Part shown: positions 1 through 10,483 of the stretch, one piece after another | Numbering within the stretch: the first letter of the stretch is position 1 | How the letters are laid out: each line of letters starts with the position of its first letter | Translations under genes and position numbers: made by a program | The notes under the pieces: model-generated | What the model was told of the DNA's origin: nothing | Databases searched by the model: none | The model's input: the letters and a program-made list of their open reading frames with translations, nothing else | Assembly (NCBI GenBank): GCA_022769625.1 | Contig: JALEJP010000019.1 | Coordinates: 1-64,000 of the forward strand | Reading direction: 5' to 3' | From: Lachnospiraceae bacterium | Lineage (GTDB): Bacteria; Bacillota; Clostridia; Lachnospirales; Lachnospiraceae | Length of the DNA: 64,000 nucleotides

Positions 1-845
1 GCAAAAGAATCTATTTTAACCGCCGCCGCAAAAGCTGCCATGACCGTTGCCCCAAAGCTGTTCACTCTGCCCTGGACCATCAGGATACCAAAATTCATCA
101 CCGACTGCTGAATACAGGTCAGAGCGGAAAGACTGAAAACATCCTTTGCCGTTCGCCTGCTCCATCTGCAGTCTTCTTTACCTGGCAGGAACTGAGGAAA
201 TTTTATCACCGTATACAGCATGATCCCGATTCCCGAAACATACTGTGAGAGTACCGTTGCCCCTGCTGCTCCTTTCACTCCCCAGTGAAAGATCAGGATA
301 AATACAAGATCCAGTCCGATATTGAGTACTGCGGATATTCCCAAAAAAATCAATGGTACCACAGAATTTCCCAGTGCACGCAGAAAAGATGCAAAATAAT
401 TATATAAAAAAGAGGCTGCGATTCCCCAGAAAATCACCCACAGATAATCCTTCATTTCCGCATATATTTCATCCGGTACCTGAAGAAGCAGAAGAATTCC
501 GTCCATTCCCGCAAATACTGCCACATTCAGAATCAAAGTCAGTGCTGCAATCGCAGTAAACGATACAAATATACAGGATCGCAGATAAGCAAAATCCTGT
601 TTACCGCTGCATATCGAAAAAACCGTACCGCTTCCCATACAAAGCCCAAGTAAAATCGAAGTAAGAAAAGTCATAAGTGTATAGGACGATCCCACAGCAG
701 CCAGCGCTCCCGCTCCAAGAAACTGTCCCACGATCAACGTATCCACTACATTGTAAAGCTGCTGCAGCATATTTCCAACCATCATTGGAAAGGCAAAAAT
801 CAGCATGGTCTTTGTTATATTTCCTTTTGTCAAATCTTGGTTCAT
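1..845 (-). CDS. MATE family efflux transporter, N-terminal part (runs off the window)
   Basis: Not listed as one ORF because its 3' end lies outside the window. I read it open on the minus strand from an ATG at 845 (MNQDLTKGNITKTML) to base 1, about 281 residues. The start MxxxLTxGNI followed by FAFPMMVGNMLQQLYNVVDT is the typical N-terminus of DinF/NorM-type MATE exporters, which move drugs or metabolites across the membrane using an ion gradient. Several hydrophobic helices follow. A GGAAG motif lies about 8 bases upstream of the ATG. The substrate cannot be told from sequence. Confidence 0.85.
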   Translation of the reverse strand, partial: MNQDLTKGNITKTMLIFAFPMMVGNMLQQLYNVVDTLIVGQFLGAGALAAVGSSYTLMTFLTSILLGLCMGSGTVFSICSGKQDFAYLRSCIFVSFTAIAALTLILNVAVFAGMDGILLLLQVPDEIYAEMKDYLWVIFWGIAASFLYNYFASFLRALGNSVVPLIFLGISAVLNIGLDLVFILIFHWGVKGAAGATVLSQYVSGIGIMLYTVIKFPQFLPGKEDCRWSRRTAKDVFSLSALTCIQQSVMNFGILMVQGRVNSFGATVMAAFAAAVKIDSF

Positions 846-1232
846 ATCCGTCTTCCATCCACTTTCTGAAGGAATTTCTTATGTAATAAAAAACGCTGTC
901 GCCTGACACCCAACAGCCAGTACGACAGCGATACTATCAGTCCCAGAATGCCGTTTCCTGCCTTTTGATTCCTGGCAGAGCCAGGTGGGTATCCGCAGCT
1001 ATGTGCGCTGTCATCCGCTCCAAGGCGGCCCGACATTACACAGGCAATCTAAGATTCCCTAATTATAATTGCAGGTTCAAAATAACAGGAGTGTCGCACA
1101 TCCCAGGTTGTTTTCAACTGAAATTATTATACTCTACTATATATAAATTTTCAACTGGAAATTCCAGAAAACTTTTTTTGTACTGCCATTCAGCTTTGAG
1201 CCAAACAATAAAGAAATCTGTCCTGTTCTCTG
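846..1232. other. Intergenic stretch, no gene supported
   Basis: About 390 bases between the MATE gene and the broken GH43 gene. The short ORFs in the track here have no recognisable family, no good ribosome binding site and overlap each other on both strands. I see no clear terminator or RNA element. It probably holds the promoter of the MATE gene, but no convincing -35/-10 pair was found. Confidence 0.5.
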
Positions 1233-4200
1233 CTATTTTACAGTCACCTTCAGTTTTGCTTTTTTTCCGTTGAAGGTTTTCACCGTGATCACAGTCCTGC
1301 CTTTTTTCCCAACCCACACCGGTTCTGTGATACCCGTAAGTGTCGGTGTCACTTTCTGCATCAATCCATCTTCAAAATCCAGTCTGTCTATACAGACCTC
1401 TCTGTGATAACCAAATCCGCCATCCACCTGACCAAGCGGTGTCAGAAATCTGTGACAGGCAATATAATACATATCCTTCTGTGGTATATAAAGAATGGAA
1501 TGATGTCCGGTTCCAAGGATATTTCTGGATTTATCCTTCTGTAAAATTGGATATTTGTAAGTAATCGGTCCATACAGGCTTTGGGAAACCCCGTAATTGA
1601 CCTGATAGTTTTCGCTGCCCGTATCATCCTGCGACCAGGTAAAGTGGTAGGTTCCCTCCCTTTTTGTAACTGTGATCGCTTCGCGGAAGCCAGTGGCACC
1701 GGCATAGTTTTTCATCGTGCCCCGTCGCCAGCTTGTCATGCTGCTGCTAAGCTGCACAATAGCCGGATAGCCGTTTCCAAACAGAAGATAAGAGGTTCCG
1801 TCATCCTCCGTGAAAACCGATGGATCAATAACCTGACCCATGGAGATTCCTTCAATTTTGCACTGTTCCAACGTAAGCAGCGGTGTTTCCTTTACCGTAA
1901 ATGGACCCACCGGACTGTCTGCTACAGCGACACCGATGGCTTTATTGCCTGTGGATCTGTCATTTCCGCAAAAATAGAAATAGTATGATCCATCCTTTTC
2001 CTCAATAGCGGGTGCCCATGCATTTCCATCAGACCAGGGCACAACAGCCACATCCACACCTTTTTCATTTTTGTAACTGTTCTCTGCTTTCAGATCCAGA
2101 ATAATACCTTCGTCCTCCCAGTTTACCAGATCTTCCGAAGAAAACACATGGAACTGATAGCCGCCCCAGCCGGATACACCGTCTGTCGTCGGATAAATAT
2201 AGTATTTGTCCTGAAAAAGCGCAATATCCGGATCTGCAAATTCTCCGGACAATACCGGGTTGCTGCAGGCTGTAAACTCTGCCATCCATTCTTCCGTATG
2301 ATCACCTGTATTCACTATCAGTGTCAGAGGCTTTGAAATATCATATGCTTTCTTCTCATTTTCAATGTAAGTTCCTTCTGCCATTTGAAAGGAAAGCTCT
2401 GCACTGACAAAATCAGCTGATGATTGATTCCTGCCCACATAAACGGTAAGTCTCTTATTTTCCGCATCAGAAACCGTTTTTATAATGGAGAGACCCTCAC
2501 CTTTCACCTCTTTGATCGGACAAAATGAAATTCCCTGTTCCTCTGCAATCTCCCTTTCCGTAAGTGCCCGATTTTGGATTTTCAGATTGTCGATCCATCC
2601 CCGACAATACTCACCACTGCCCCAGTTGGCCTTTCCAATCATCAAAATGCTGTTCTTTCCCAGAATCTGTTCCAGAGCACAGCTGCTATTAGCCAGACTT
2701 TGCTGTATTCCATCTACATAGATGGCGGTAGAAGCTTCACTTACTACTACGTCCACATGAACCCACGTATCTCCCGTCTCTGCCGACGGATTCTCCGGCC
2801 ATTCCCCGTCATTATTGTAGCGTTCCGCTGTGGTCGTCCCATTGTTAGCCAGAATACCAAAATAACGCTCTGATTTGTAAACCGGTGAAGCAGCGTCCGG
2901 GGCCGCGTACAAGATCCAGTTGGTATCCAAGTGCTTCCGTCAAGATACAGGGCTTTTCCATCATTATGTGCATCCAGACGAACGGAACCATTTGCCTCTG
3001 CTATTGCAATGCCGCCGGTAAATCCCTTCTCTCTGTCATCAAAATCAAAGTCTGCAAGAATACCATCCTCAGGCTTCTCCACCGATTCTTTGTTGTTTGT
3101 AACGTAAGCTTCCTTGATTCTTTCATACTCCGACTGAGTCAGATTCAGAATCGTACCATGACGCTTTTTCAACATATCAAAACTATATTCACCGGCAGAA
3201 AGCTTTTTCCAGGAATGATCGGAATTATCCGCATCATTCAGATTGGTTGTGACAACCGGAAGATATCCTTTGCCTTCCGCATACTGGTCGGTAAACAGCC
3301 CGTAAGTTGCTTTTCCGTCGATCCAGTCCTTTTTATTAAACCGGATCAGTTCCGGTCCTTCCAGTCTGGATCCGGTCATATCCTGATCAAAGCCAAGATC
3401 ATTGAGGATAGTCACCTTCTCCCATTCTCCAAACAGTTCCCGGCTTCGTTCCAGGGTGATCTGTCCATCAGCAGAGGCGCGGTAATAATAACCGTCTTCG
3501 GCAAGAATCATGCTGGTATCAATAATTGAGCGGTCATCCGCACGGTAAATATACTCCTGTGCCTCAGAAAAGCTGATAAAATCTCTGGTAGTTGTCACAA
3601 AAATACGGAGATCCTTATCCAGAGCGCCATCAATCACATGGCTTTGCGCAAAGTATACCACATATTCTCCCGTTTCTTCATTGTAGATGGCTTCCGGAGC
3701 CCAGGCGCATCCGGCATCCTCCGTACCCACTGCCACTGCACGGGGCTCTGACCAGTTCACCAGATCCGTAGATTCCCAGATGATCAGGTCACGGCTGCCA
3801 GTTGTAGTTGCCTTTGCGCTTCCCCAGCCTCCGCGATAATAGATACTGAGATCCGTTGCCAGAAGATAAAACTTATCTCCTTCGGCAGAACGCATGAGAT
3901 AGGGATCCCGCACTCCTCTCTCACCAATGTGACTTTCCAGAACCGGCCTGCAGTGATTCAGATCCGTGTAATAATATCCCATCTGTACTGACTGCAAAAT
4001 AAATCTGCTCATCCATTGGACTTCCTTCCGTACCGGTAAAGCTTCCAAAAATTTTCCAGGAAACCGCAGCACCTTCTATCTGATCCGGCAAGGAGATATT
4101 TCCCCGTATGTCATCCAACCCCGGAATTTCCAGTCTGCTTGCGGCGCGCCCAACCACAGCTTCCTCTGTATCCGGCAGAGCCAGCTCTTCTGCTGTTTTT

Positions 4201-4708
4201 GCCCGGCAGTAGATCTGCAGATTATCCAGCAGACCATTGAAGTACTCACCGTTTTCCCAGTTTGCCTTTCCAATCTGCAGAATACCTCCCTCTTCTCCCA
4301 GAATATCTCCAAGTTTGTAGCTGCTTGCTGTATTTCCGGCATACTCCCCGTCCAGATAGACGGTTGTGTCTGTTTCCGTGATTACCACATCCACATGTTT
4401 CCATTCACTGGTAGATACAGCCTGAACCTAACAGCGGGCTTCCATCTTCTTTTGTGATACTCAGCCAGGTATTGCGGCCTAATGAAATAGCATTTCCGGC
4501 ACCTCCAAAACTCTTCGTAAAAGCAGCCTCTCCATTTACCGATGCCACGGCACCTGCTCCCTTCAATCCTTCCTCATCATCAAAATCAAAGGATGCAATC
4601 AGACCTTCCTGCCGATCTGCTGCTTTTGTCCTGGTATTCCCGACACAGATCCCAGGCGGCACCAGGGAACATACAATAGCTGCCAAATTTCTGTTTCTAT
4701 TATTTCAT
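1233..4708 (-). pseudogene. Broken secreted two-module GH43 / LamG glycoside hydrolase (arabinanase-like)
   Basis: Four consecutive minus-strand frames read as one secreted enzyme: signal peptide, LamG domain, bacterial Ig-like domain, GH43 module (RGVRDPYLMRSAEGDKFYL), second LamG, second Ig-like stretch and second GH43 module (FADPDI, then GTGHHS), so it would have cut arabinan or a related plant polysaccharide outside the cell. Lesions: the ATG at 4708 is followed at once by stops, and one indel restores a signal peptide (LAAIVCSLVPPG) in the next frame; LamG 1 jumps frame near 4405-4430 with about 50 residues missing; a one-base type frameshift lies near 3975 between STDG and YYYTDLN; LamG 2 loses about 30 residues near 2920 where STW joins DTNWILYAAP. 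Intact pieces are ORFs 4405-4686, 3921-4394, 2747-4072 and 1233-2930. With four lesions a real pseudogene is more likely than base-call errors, but the reads should be checked. Confidence 0.8.
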
Positions 4709-4771
4709 ATTCTTCGTTATTTGTAATCCAATTTTTTTGCGGAATTTGTTTGAAATTTTTTAATATCAGAC

Positions 4772-4811
4772 AGAAAAATGCCGCTGCAAATCACAAAATC
4801 ATTTGCAGCGG
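4772..4811 (-). terminator. Rho-independent terminator after the TIM-barrel gene
   Basis: Perfect 11-bp stem (CCGCTGCAAAT / ATTTGCAGCGG) with a 9-base loop, followed on the minus strand by CATTTTTC. It lies just past the stop of the gene at 4823. Confidence 0.85.
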
Positions 4812-4822
4812 TTCCAATAAAG

Positions 4823-5806
4823 CTAAATGGAATAATCTGTTTCACCAAACAGAATCCTGCATTGTTTGGCCAGATTTTGTTCCTGTTCTTTCCGGCTGTA
4901 TGTAAGGAATTCATGAGTAAGATACTTCGGTCGGATCTTATCTACCAGCTTTTTCACATAGGGTGTGGTAAATGGCAGATGTCTGTCGATTTGAGCGATA
5001 TGTTCATAACAGGCTTTCGCGCGCTCCGGATAGGTATCCGGCAGCTTTTTCTTGACGGCAAGCATCTCTTTTACGTATTCTCCCGTTATGCTCTGATTCA
5101 GATGAATTCCTTTAATATAAGCAGACATCTCTTGGTGTTCTTCGATTTTCTCAAGTATGTAATCAATAGCCTCTTCCTGTGTTTTCAGTTCCAGATTTGT
5201 ATGCATCAGATGCCCGGTATCCAGCATGATCCCTTTTCCAGAATAATGCACCTGATCAAGAAGTCTTTTTGTCATCTCCGGTCTTGTCATGGTAAGCCCG
5301 GGCCACCACAGGTTTTCCATCAGAAAATCAAATTCATAATCTTTATGATCCAACAGCTGATTAATCAGAGCGGCTGAAGCGTCAATGACTTCCTCATCTG
5401 TATGGGAACAGGTATACGTAAAAAGCTCAGAAACCTTTACATCACTGACATGAAAAACCACATAGGAAGCATGCAGACGCCTGGCCAGCTCCAGATCCTC
5501 CTGAAGTCTTGTAAAAATGCATGTTCGATCCAGACCGCCGAATATCTCTGCGGCATTTTCCAGCGTATCATACTCTTTTTTCAGAATATCCAGTTTCCCG
5601 TTCCACAGATCAACCCACTCATCCAGATAGCGAAGATGGACTCCGACCACTGTTTTTTCCGAAAAGAAGTTTTTATCTCCACCTTCACAGGGCAGAAGTT
5701 CAAAACCGTCACAGCCAAATTTGCAGGCAAAGCTTTTGGCATCCTCCTCATCCCGATAACGGCTTACGTCAAAAGCGTAATCGGTTGTATTAATCATTTG
5801 TTTCAT
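4823..5806 (-). CDS. Sugar phosphate isomerase/epimerase-like TIM-barrel protein
   Basis: 327 residues. The protein has the layout of the AP endonuclease 2 / xylose isomerase-like TIM-barrel superfamily, with metal-ligand type stretches such as YVVFHVSD, FLMENLWWPG, GIMLDTGHLMH and IKGIHLNQS in the expected order. These give the His, Glu and Asp residues that usually hold a divalent metal. The substrate is unknown; a sugar or inosose-type isomerase is a guess. The start is placed at the internal ATG (MKQMINTTDY) because GCGGAGGGTGACC lies directly before it, rather than at the longer ORF start at 5842. It has its own promoter and terminator, so it is probably monocistronic. Confidence 0.75.
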   Translation of the reverse strand: MKQMINTTDYAFDVSRYRDEEDAKSFACKFGCDGFELLPCEGGDKNFFSEKTVVGVHLRYLDEWVDLWNGKLDILKKEYDTLENAAEIFGGLDRTCIFTRLQEDLELARRLHASYVVFHVSDVKVSELFTYTCSHTDEEVIDASAALINQLLDHKDYEFDFLMENLWWPGLTMTRPEMTKRLLDQVHYSGKGIMLDTGHLMHTNLELKTQEEAIDYILEKIEEHQEMSAYIKGIHLNQSITGEYVKEMLAVKKKLPDTYPERAKACYEHIAQIDRHLPFTTPYVKKLVDKIRPKYLTHEFLTYSRKEQEQNLAKQCRILFGETDYSI

Positions 5807-5861
5807 GGTCACCCTCCGCAAAAACAGAAAATAAACGAACAAACCAGTCTATTCTGGTGCC

Positions 5862-5890
5862 ATTCTAGACTGAATTTCCAGAAAAGTCAA
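5862..5890 (-). promoter_or_regulatory. Vegetative promoter for the TIM-barrel gene
   Basis: Minus strand TTGACT, 17-base spacer, TAGAAT; the -10 is about 55 bases from the chosen start codon. Confidence 0.65.
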
Positions 5891-5990
5891 CGAAACCCCA
5901 TCTTTTTTTGACGGAAAGTGAACCGATATTTCCGGAAATGTGAACAAATTGTACATTTTATGTGAACATTTTAATTTTTATTCTTTTTTA

Positions 5991-6020
5991 ATTGGTTGTA
6001 CCGCCCATTTTATGGTAAAA
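5991..6020 (+). promoter_or_regulatory. Possible promoter for citrate synthase
   Basis: TTGGTT, 18-base spacer, TAAAAT, about 55 bases upstream of the start codon at 6077. The -35 is weak. Confidence 0.35.
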
Positions 6021-6076
6021 TAAAATTCAACATGTTAAAACGAGAACAATTAGAGACGAAAACGGAGGAACTGCTT

Positions 6077-7435
6077 ATGAATATTTATTCAGAAATTACA
6101 CCGGAGATACTGTCTCTGACAAAACTTGCAGAAAGCACCAGCAAGATTGACCCTTCCCTCTATGCCAAATACGATGTGAAACGTGGACTGCGTGACATCA
6201 ACGGAAAAGGTGTTCTTGCGGGTCTCACCGACATCGGTAACATCCACGCTTATGATATCGTAGACGGCGTACAGATTCCCTGCGAAGGTAAGCTTTACTA
6301 CCGCGGCTACGATATCGAGGAACTGGTTTCCGGATTCCTGAAAGATAAGCGTTTTGGTTTTGAGGAAGTCACCTATCTGCTTTTGTTCGGACAATTGCCA
6401 GACGAGAAGGAGCTCAGAAAATTTTCTGATACATTGGCTGCTTATCGTTCCCTTCCTACCAGCTTTGTCAGAGACATTATTTTAAAAGCACCCAGCCATG
6501 ATATGATGAATACACTGGCGCGCAGTGTACTGACCTTATATACCTATGATGAACGAGCCGATGATGTTTCCCTTTCAAACGTGATCAGACAGTGTCTGCA
6601 GCTGATTGCACTGTTTCCGATGCTGTCTGTATATGGTTATCAGGCGTACAGCCACTACCACGACGGGAAAAGCCTGTTTATTCATAATCCGGATCCCAAA
6701 CTGTCCACAGCGGAGAATCTGCTTCATATTCTGCGCCCGGACAGTCAATATACGGAACTGGAAGCACGTATTCTGGATATTGCCCTTGTCCTTCATATGG
6801 AACATGGCGGCGGTAACAATTCTACTTTTACAACCCATGTGGTATCTTCTTCCGGCACCGATACGTACTCCTCCATGGCAGCTTCCTTAGGCTCACTGAA
6901 AGGTCCAAAACACGGCGGTGCAAACATCAAAGTGGTAAAAATGTTTGAAGATATGAAAACAGTTGTGAAAGACTGGTCCAATGAAGAGGAAGTCCGCAGC
7001 TATCTGCGCGCACTGCTCAACCGTGACGCATTTGACCATGCCGGACTGATTTATGGTATGGGACATGCCGTATATTCTCTCTCTGACCCCCGTGCCAATA
7101 TTTTCAAAAGCTTCGTGGAAAAGCTTTCCAGAGAAAAAGGACGGGAGGAAGAATTCCAGCTCTACTCTCTGGTAGAACGCCTCGCACCGGAAGTAATCGG
7201 AGAAGAGCGCAAGATTTACAAAGGCGTCAGTGCAAACGTGGATTTTTACAGTGGATTTGTTTACAGTATGCTGGATCTTCCCACACAGCTGTTTACCCCA
7301 ATCTTCGCCATCGCCCGTGTCGTCGGCTGGAGCGCACACCGGATCGAAGAACTGGCGAATAACGGCAAAATCATCCGTCCAGCTTACAAGAGTATTTCTG
7401 AGCACAAAAAGTATGTGCCAATGAAAAAACGTTAA
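6077..7435 (+). CDS. gltA: Citrate synthase (citrate/2-methylcitrate synthase family)
   Basis: 452 residues. It condenses acetyl-CoA and oxaloacetate to citrate, here probably feeding 2-oxoglutarate and glutamate synthesis. The family's catalytic residues are visible: HGGGNNSTFTTH near residue 242, GPKHGGAN near 276 with the catalytic His, GMGHAVYSLSDPRA near 328, and the catalytic Asp in DFYSGF near 388. The start at 6077 (MNIYSEITPE) is chosen because AACGGAGGAACTGCTT precedes it; the ORF start at 5996 would overlap the promoter. The form is the clostridial-type Si-citrate synthase family, not the homocitrate-synthase-like Re enzyme. No isocitrate dehydrogenase or dedicated aconitase is in the window, though leuCD lie 3 kb away. 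Confidence 0.92.
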   Translation: MNIYSEITPEILSLTKLAESTSKIDPSLYAKYDVKRGLRDINGKGVLAGLTDIGNIHAYDIVDGVQIPCEGKLYYRGYDIEELVSGFLKDKRFGFEEVTYLLLFGQLPDEKELRKFSDTLAAYRSLPTSFVRDIILKAPSHDMMNTLARSVLTLYTYDERADDVSLSNVIRQCLQLIALFPMLSVYGYQAYSHYHDGKSLFIHNPDPKLSTAENLLHILRPDSQYTELEARILDIALVLHMEHGGGNNSTFTTHVVSSSGTDTYSSMAASLGSLKGPKHGGANIKVVKMFEDMKTVVKDWSNEEEVRSYLRALLNRDAFDHAGLIYGMGHAVYSLSDPRANIFKSFVEKLSREKGREEEFQLYSLVERLAPEVIGEERKIYKGVSANVDFYSGFVYSMLDLPTQLFTPIFAIARVVGWSAHRIEELANNGKIIRPAYKSISEHKKYVPMKKR

Positions 7436-7438
7436 ATA

Positions 7439-7474
7439 AAAAACGTCATGGGAATTTCTCTCATGACGTTTTTC
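7439..7474. terminator. Terminator between gltA and the symporter gene (bidirectional)
   Basis: Inverted repeat AAACGTCATG / CATGACGTTT with T-runs on both strands, placed between two convergent genes. Confidence 0.8.
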
Positions 7475-7486
7475 TCTTCTGCAATT

Positions 7487-9028
7487 TTAAAATCTCACAC
7501 CTTTTACTGATTCATCAAATTCTTTTTCGATTTCTTTTCCAGGTGCAGGTGTCAACAGACTTACTACCAGAATAAATGCTGCGGAAACCAGAAATGCCGG
7601 AAGCAGCTCATAAATAGCAAACACACCGCCCAGAGGTGCGATCAGATATTTCCATACAAATACCATAATGCCGCCGGACAACATGCCTGCCAGTGCGCCC
7701 CATTTGGTGGTGCGTTTCCAGAACAGCGAAAACAGCATCAGTGGCCCAAAAGTTGCGCCAAATCCTGCCCAGGCAAAGGATACGATGGTAAATACAGAGC
7801 TGTTCTGATCCAGCGCCATAATGACACCCATGATGGAAATGGCCACTACAGCCACACGAGCCAGAATCATGGTTGCTTTCTGGGAAAGCTTCAGTCCGAA
7901 TGCGTTTTTCAGGATATTCTCCGTTACACTGGAGGATGCCGCCAGAAGCTGAGAGTCTGCTGTTGACATCGTAGAGGCAAGAATACCTGCCATAATCACA
8001 CCGGCCAGCAATGCCGGAAGAATACCGTGTGTACTTAAAATGCCTGCCATCTTTACAATGACAGCCTGTGATTCTGCTGAAGTAGGAAGCAGTTCGATCA
8101 CACCGGCTCTCGTCATGGCATATCCGATAAAGCCAATGGAAATGGCTATGCCCATCGCAATTACCACCCAAACGGAAGCAACTCTTCTGGAGAGTTTCAG
8201 TTTGTTTTCGTCCTCAATTGCCATAAAACGCAGCAGAATATGCGGCATTCCAAAATAGCCAAGTCCCCAGGCCAGTGTGGATGCAATGACCAGTCCGCCG
8301 TAGCTGCCTACTTCCTTTGTACTCACAGTAAAGGTTGATGTCAGGGACAGATAATCCGGAGATTCCTTTGCAACAGACAGAACGGCATCCAGGCCACCTG
8401 CTGAAGTGATTCCAAATACCAGGATAACAGCAAGTGCAATTGTCATAATGATACTCTGATAAAAATCCGAGGTACTTGCTGCCAGGAAACCGCCAAGTGT
8501 CGTATAGATCAATATAACCGCTGCGCTTACCAGCATGGCAGCTACATAGTCAAATCCGAACAGTGTCTGAAACAGAACGCCGCAGCCACGGAATCCGGAA
8601 GCGGTATATGGAACAAAAAATACAATGATAACAATTGCCGCAATCGCTTCCAGAATATGGGAATCATCATGGAAACGCTTGGAAAAGAAATCCGGAATGG
8701 TAATCGCATTGATCCGATGCGAATATCGGCGAATCCTTTTGGCAACGATCAGCCAGTTCACATAAGTACCGATAGCAAGCCCGATGGCAGTCCAGACTGC
8801 TTCTGCCGCCCCTGTCAGATAGGCAACACCCGGAAGTCCCATCAGCAGCCAGCTGCTCATGTCGGAGGCTTCCGCACTCATGGCGGTTACAAACGGACCA
8901 AGTTTACGTCCGCCCAGATAAAACTCATCTACGCGGTTATTCTTTTTTGCAGTTACAACACCAATGCCGATTACAAACATCAGATATGCAACAATGGAAA
9001 TCATCATACAGACATGCGCTGTAGTCAT
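7487..9028 (-). CDS. putP: Sodium/solute symporter, PutP (sodium/proline) type
   Basis: 513 residues, about 13 hydrophobic helices. The N-terminus carries the SSS-family signature: DEFYLGGRKLGPFVTAMS, then EASDMSSWLLMGLPG as in PutP, where a Na+ binding site is formed by this helix and helix 8. It would import proline or a related solute with Na+. GAGGG lies upstream of the ATG. It is divergent from the LysR gene at 9222, a common arrangement for a regulator and its target. The proline assignment rests on overall PutP-like features and is not certain. Confidence 0.85.
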   Translation of the reverse strand: MTTAHVCMMISIVAYLMFVIGIGVVTAKKNNRVDEFYLGGRKLGPFVTAMSAEASDMSSWLLMGLPGVAYLTGAAEAVWTAIGLAIGTYVNWLIVAKRIRRYSHRINAITIPDFFSKRFHDDSHILEAIAAIVIIVFFVPYTASGFRGCGVLFQTLFGFDYVAAMLVSAAVILIYTTLGGFLAASTSDFYQSIIMTIALAVILVFGITSAGGLDAVLSVAKESPDYLSLTSTFTVSTKEVGSYGGLVIASTLAWGLGYFGMPHILLRFMAIEDENKLKLSRRVASVWVVIAMGIAISIGFIGYAMTRAGVIELLPTSAESQAVIVKMAGILSTHGILPALLAGVIMAGILASTMSTADSQLLAASSSVTENILKNAFGLKLSQKATMILARVAVVAISIMGVIMALDQNSSVFTIVSFAWAGFGATFGPLMLFSLFWKRTTKWGALAGMLSGGIMVFVWKYLIAPLGGVFAIYELLPAFLVSAAFILVVSLLTPAPGKEIEKEFDESVKGVRF

Positions 9029-9106
9029 AGAAAATCCCTCACTTTCTTTTCTTCTTTCTGATTTTTAATCCTGTCAACAAAAGTCTGTCGTCTGCACATT
9101 CTATTG

Positions 9107-9150
9107 TTGAAAAATAATCTTTTTTAGTTTAATATATATCTTATCATAAG
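9107..9150 (+). promoter_or_regulatory. LysR gene promoter with a small palindrome
   Basis: TTGAAA, 17-base spacer, TAATAT. The palindrome CTTATCATAAG lies at 9140-9150, just past the -10, and could be an autoregulatory operator; that is inference. Confidence 0.5.
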
Positions 9151-9221
9151 TAAACTGAATGTTTTTTATATTATTCATTCCAATTACTTATACTTTATCC
9201 ATGCACAGATTGGAGATCAAA

Positions 9222-10091
9222 ATGAGTTCAACAAAATACATCGCATTTCTGAAAGCAGTGGAATGTAAAAGTCTTACCAGCGCTGCGGAACAGCTTGGAT
9301 ACACACAGCCCGGAATCAGTCATATGATTCTTTCACTGGAACGGCAGATGGGATTTCCACTGCTGGTACGAAAAAAAAGTGGTGTCACTCCCACAGCAGA
9401 TGCAAAAAAGCTGATCCCTGCCATGCAACAGATCGTAAACGGGGAACAGAAGCTTCAGGATACCGTCCGTGACATCAATGGAATCAAGACCGGAACGGTA
9501 AGGATTGGTTCTTATTACAGTATTCTCATGAACTGGATGCCGGATATTCTGAAAAATTTCAACCGACAATATCCGGGAATTGAAATTCAGCTCCTGGAAG
9601 GGGACCATGGAGATATCATGCAATGGCTTACTTCCCTGGATGTGGATATTGCACTTTTTTCTCCTCCTGTTCCAGACGGATATGAATTTATCCCTCTGGC
9701 AGAGGATCCGATTTTTGCCGTTCTTCCCGCTTCCCACCCCTTCAGCAAAGCAGAAAAAATCGAGGCCGCTGCCTTGATGGACAGCCCCTTTATCATTCCT
9801 GGTATCGGAGTGGACGAAGAGTTCCGACGCGTCGTAAACGGAGAAAATCTCTCCCCTCAGGTTCGTTACCGGGTCAAAGGTGACGCTGTTATGCTCAACA
9901 TGATTGCCAAAGGACTGGGGGTGTCTTTCATGGCAAACCTTCTTTTATCGGATCTTCCGAAAGGTGTGGTAAAAGTACCGCTAACCAGAAATTATCATCG
10001 TACTCTTGGGATTGGCGTTGCATCCTCCAAATATGCTTCCCCGGCGGCACAGAAACTGATTTCCATGATCCGCACATCAGAAATAACGTGA
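9222..10091 (+). CDS. LysR family transcriptional regulator
   Basis: 289 residues. Residues 1-60 form the LysR helix-turn-helix (FLKAVECKSLTSAAEQLGYT, QPGISHMILSLE), followed by a type 2 periplasmic-binding-like effector domain from about residue 90. The start at 9222 (MSSTKYIAF) has GGAG six bases upstream and gives the usual family length; the ORF start at 9159 adds an unlikely hydrophobic extension. It lies divergent to the PutP-like symporter, so it may control that gene and itself in response to the imported solute. No ligand can be assigned. Confidence 0.88.
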   Translation: MSSTKYIAFLKAVECKSLTSAAEQLGYTQPGISHMILSLERQMGFPLLVRKKSGVTPTADAKKLIPAMQQIVNGEQKLQDTVRDINGIKTGTVRIGSYYSILMNWMPDILKNFNRQYPGIEIQLLEGDHGDIMQWLTSLDVDIALFSPPVPDGYEFIPLAEDPIFAVLPASHPFSKAEKIEAAALMDSPFIIPGIGVDEEFRRVVNGENLSPQVRYRVKGDAVMLNMIAKGLGVSFMANLLLSDLPKGVVKVPLTRNYHRTLGIGVASSKYASPAAQKLISMIRTSEIT

Positions 10092-10109
10092 TCACATATA
10101 AAAATATGC

Positions 10110-10138
10110 TTGACATGAATATATTCAAATGTTAGAAT
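10110..10138 (+). promoter_or_regulatory. Promoter of tRNA-Pro
   Basis: TTGACA, 17-base spacer, TAGAAT, ending 16 bases before the tRNA 5' end. Confidence 0.8.
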
Positions 10139-10154
10139 AATATCGTTGTCAAGA

Positions 10155-10228
10155 CGGCGTGTGGCGTAGCTTGGTAGCGCGCTCGGCTGGGGGCCGAGAG
10201 GTCGCAGGTTCAAATCCTGTCACGCCGA
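10155..10228 (+). tRNA. tRNA-Pro (anticodon GGG)
   Basis: A full cloverleaf can be drawn: acceptor CGGCGTG / CACGCCG with discriminator A, D-arm with GGTAGCGC, anticodon stem CTCGG / CCGAG around loop CTGGGGG (anticodon GGG), and T-arm GCAGG TTCAAAT CCTGT. C1-G72 is typical of bacterial tRNA-Pro. The CCA end is not encoded. Confidence 0.95.
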
Positions 10229-10408
10229 TTTATACTGATAAATCAAAGGTTTTCAGATGCTTTAAGAACATATGTTTTGATTACCTCTGATTCCCATTAT
10301 GAATACGCTTATTTAATTGGCTATAGTCATTTTAGAATTTATTTCTGAGATGATTATAGCTTTTTCTTTTGTAGGTGAAATGCACAGTTCCAATGAAACA
10401 AAGACGAT

Positions 10409-10455
10409 AAAAGGTATCCCGGATACGACTACTTCCCCGCATCCGAGATACCTTT
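10409..10455 (-). terminator. Terminator of the leuC-leuD transcript
   Basis: Long hairpin AAAGGTATCTCGGATGC ... GTATCCGGGATACCTTT on the minus strand followed by a T-rich tail (TTTTATC), 30 bases past the leuD stop. The rest of 10229-10483 holds no gene that I can support. Confidence 0.75.
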
Positions 10456-10483
10456 CTGATATTGATCCTGATTGTGTAATCTT

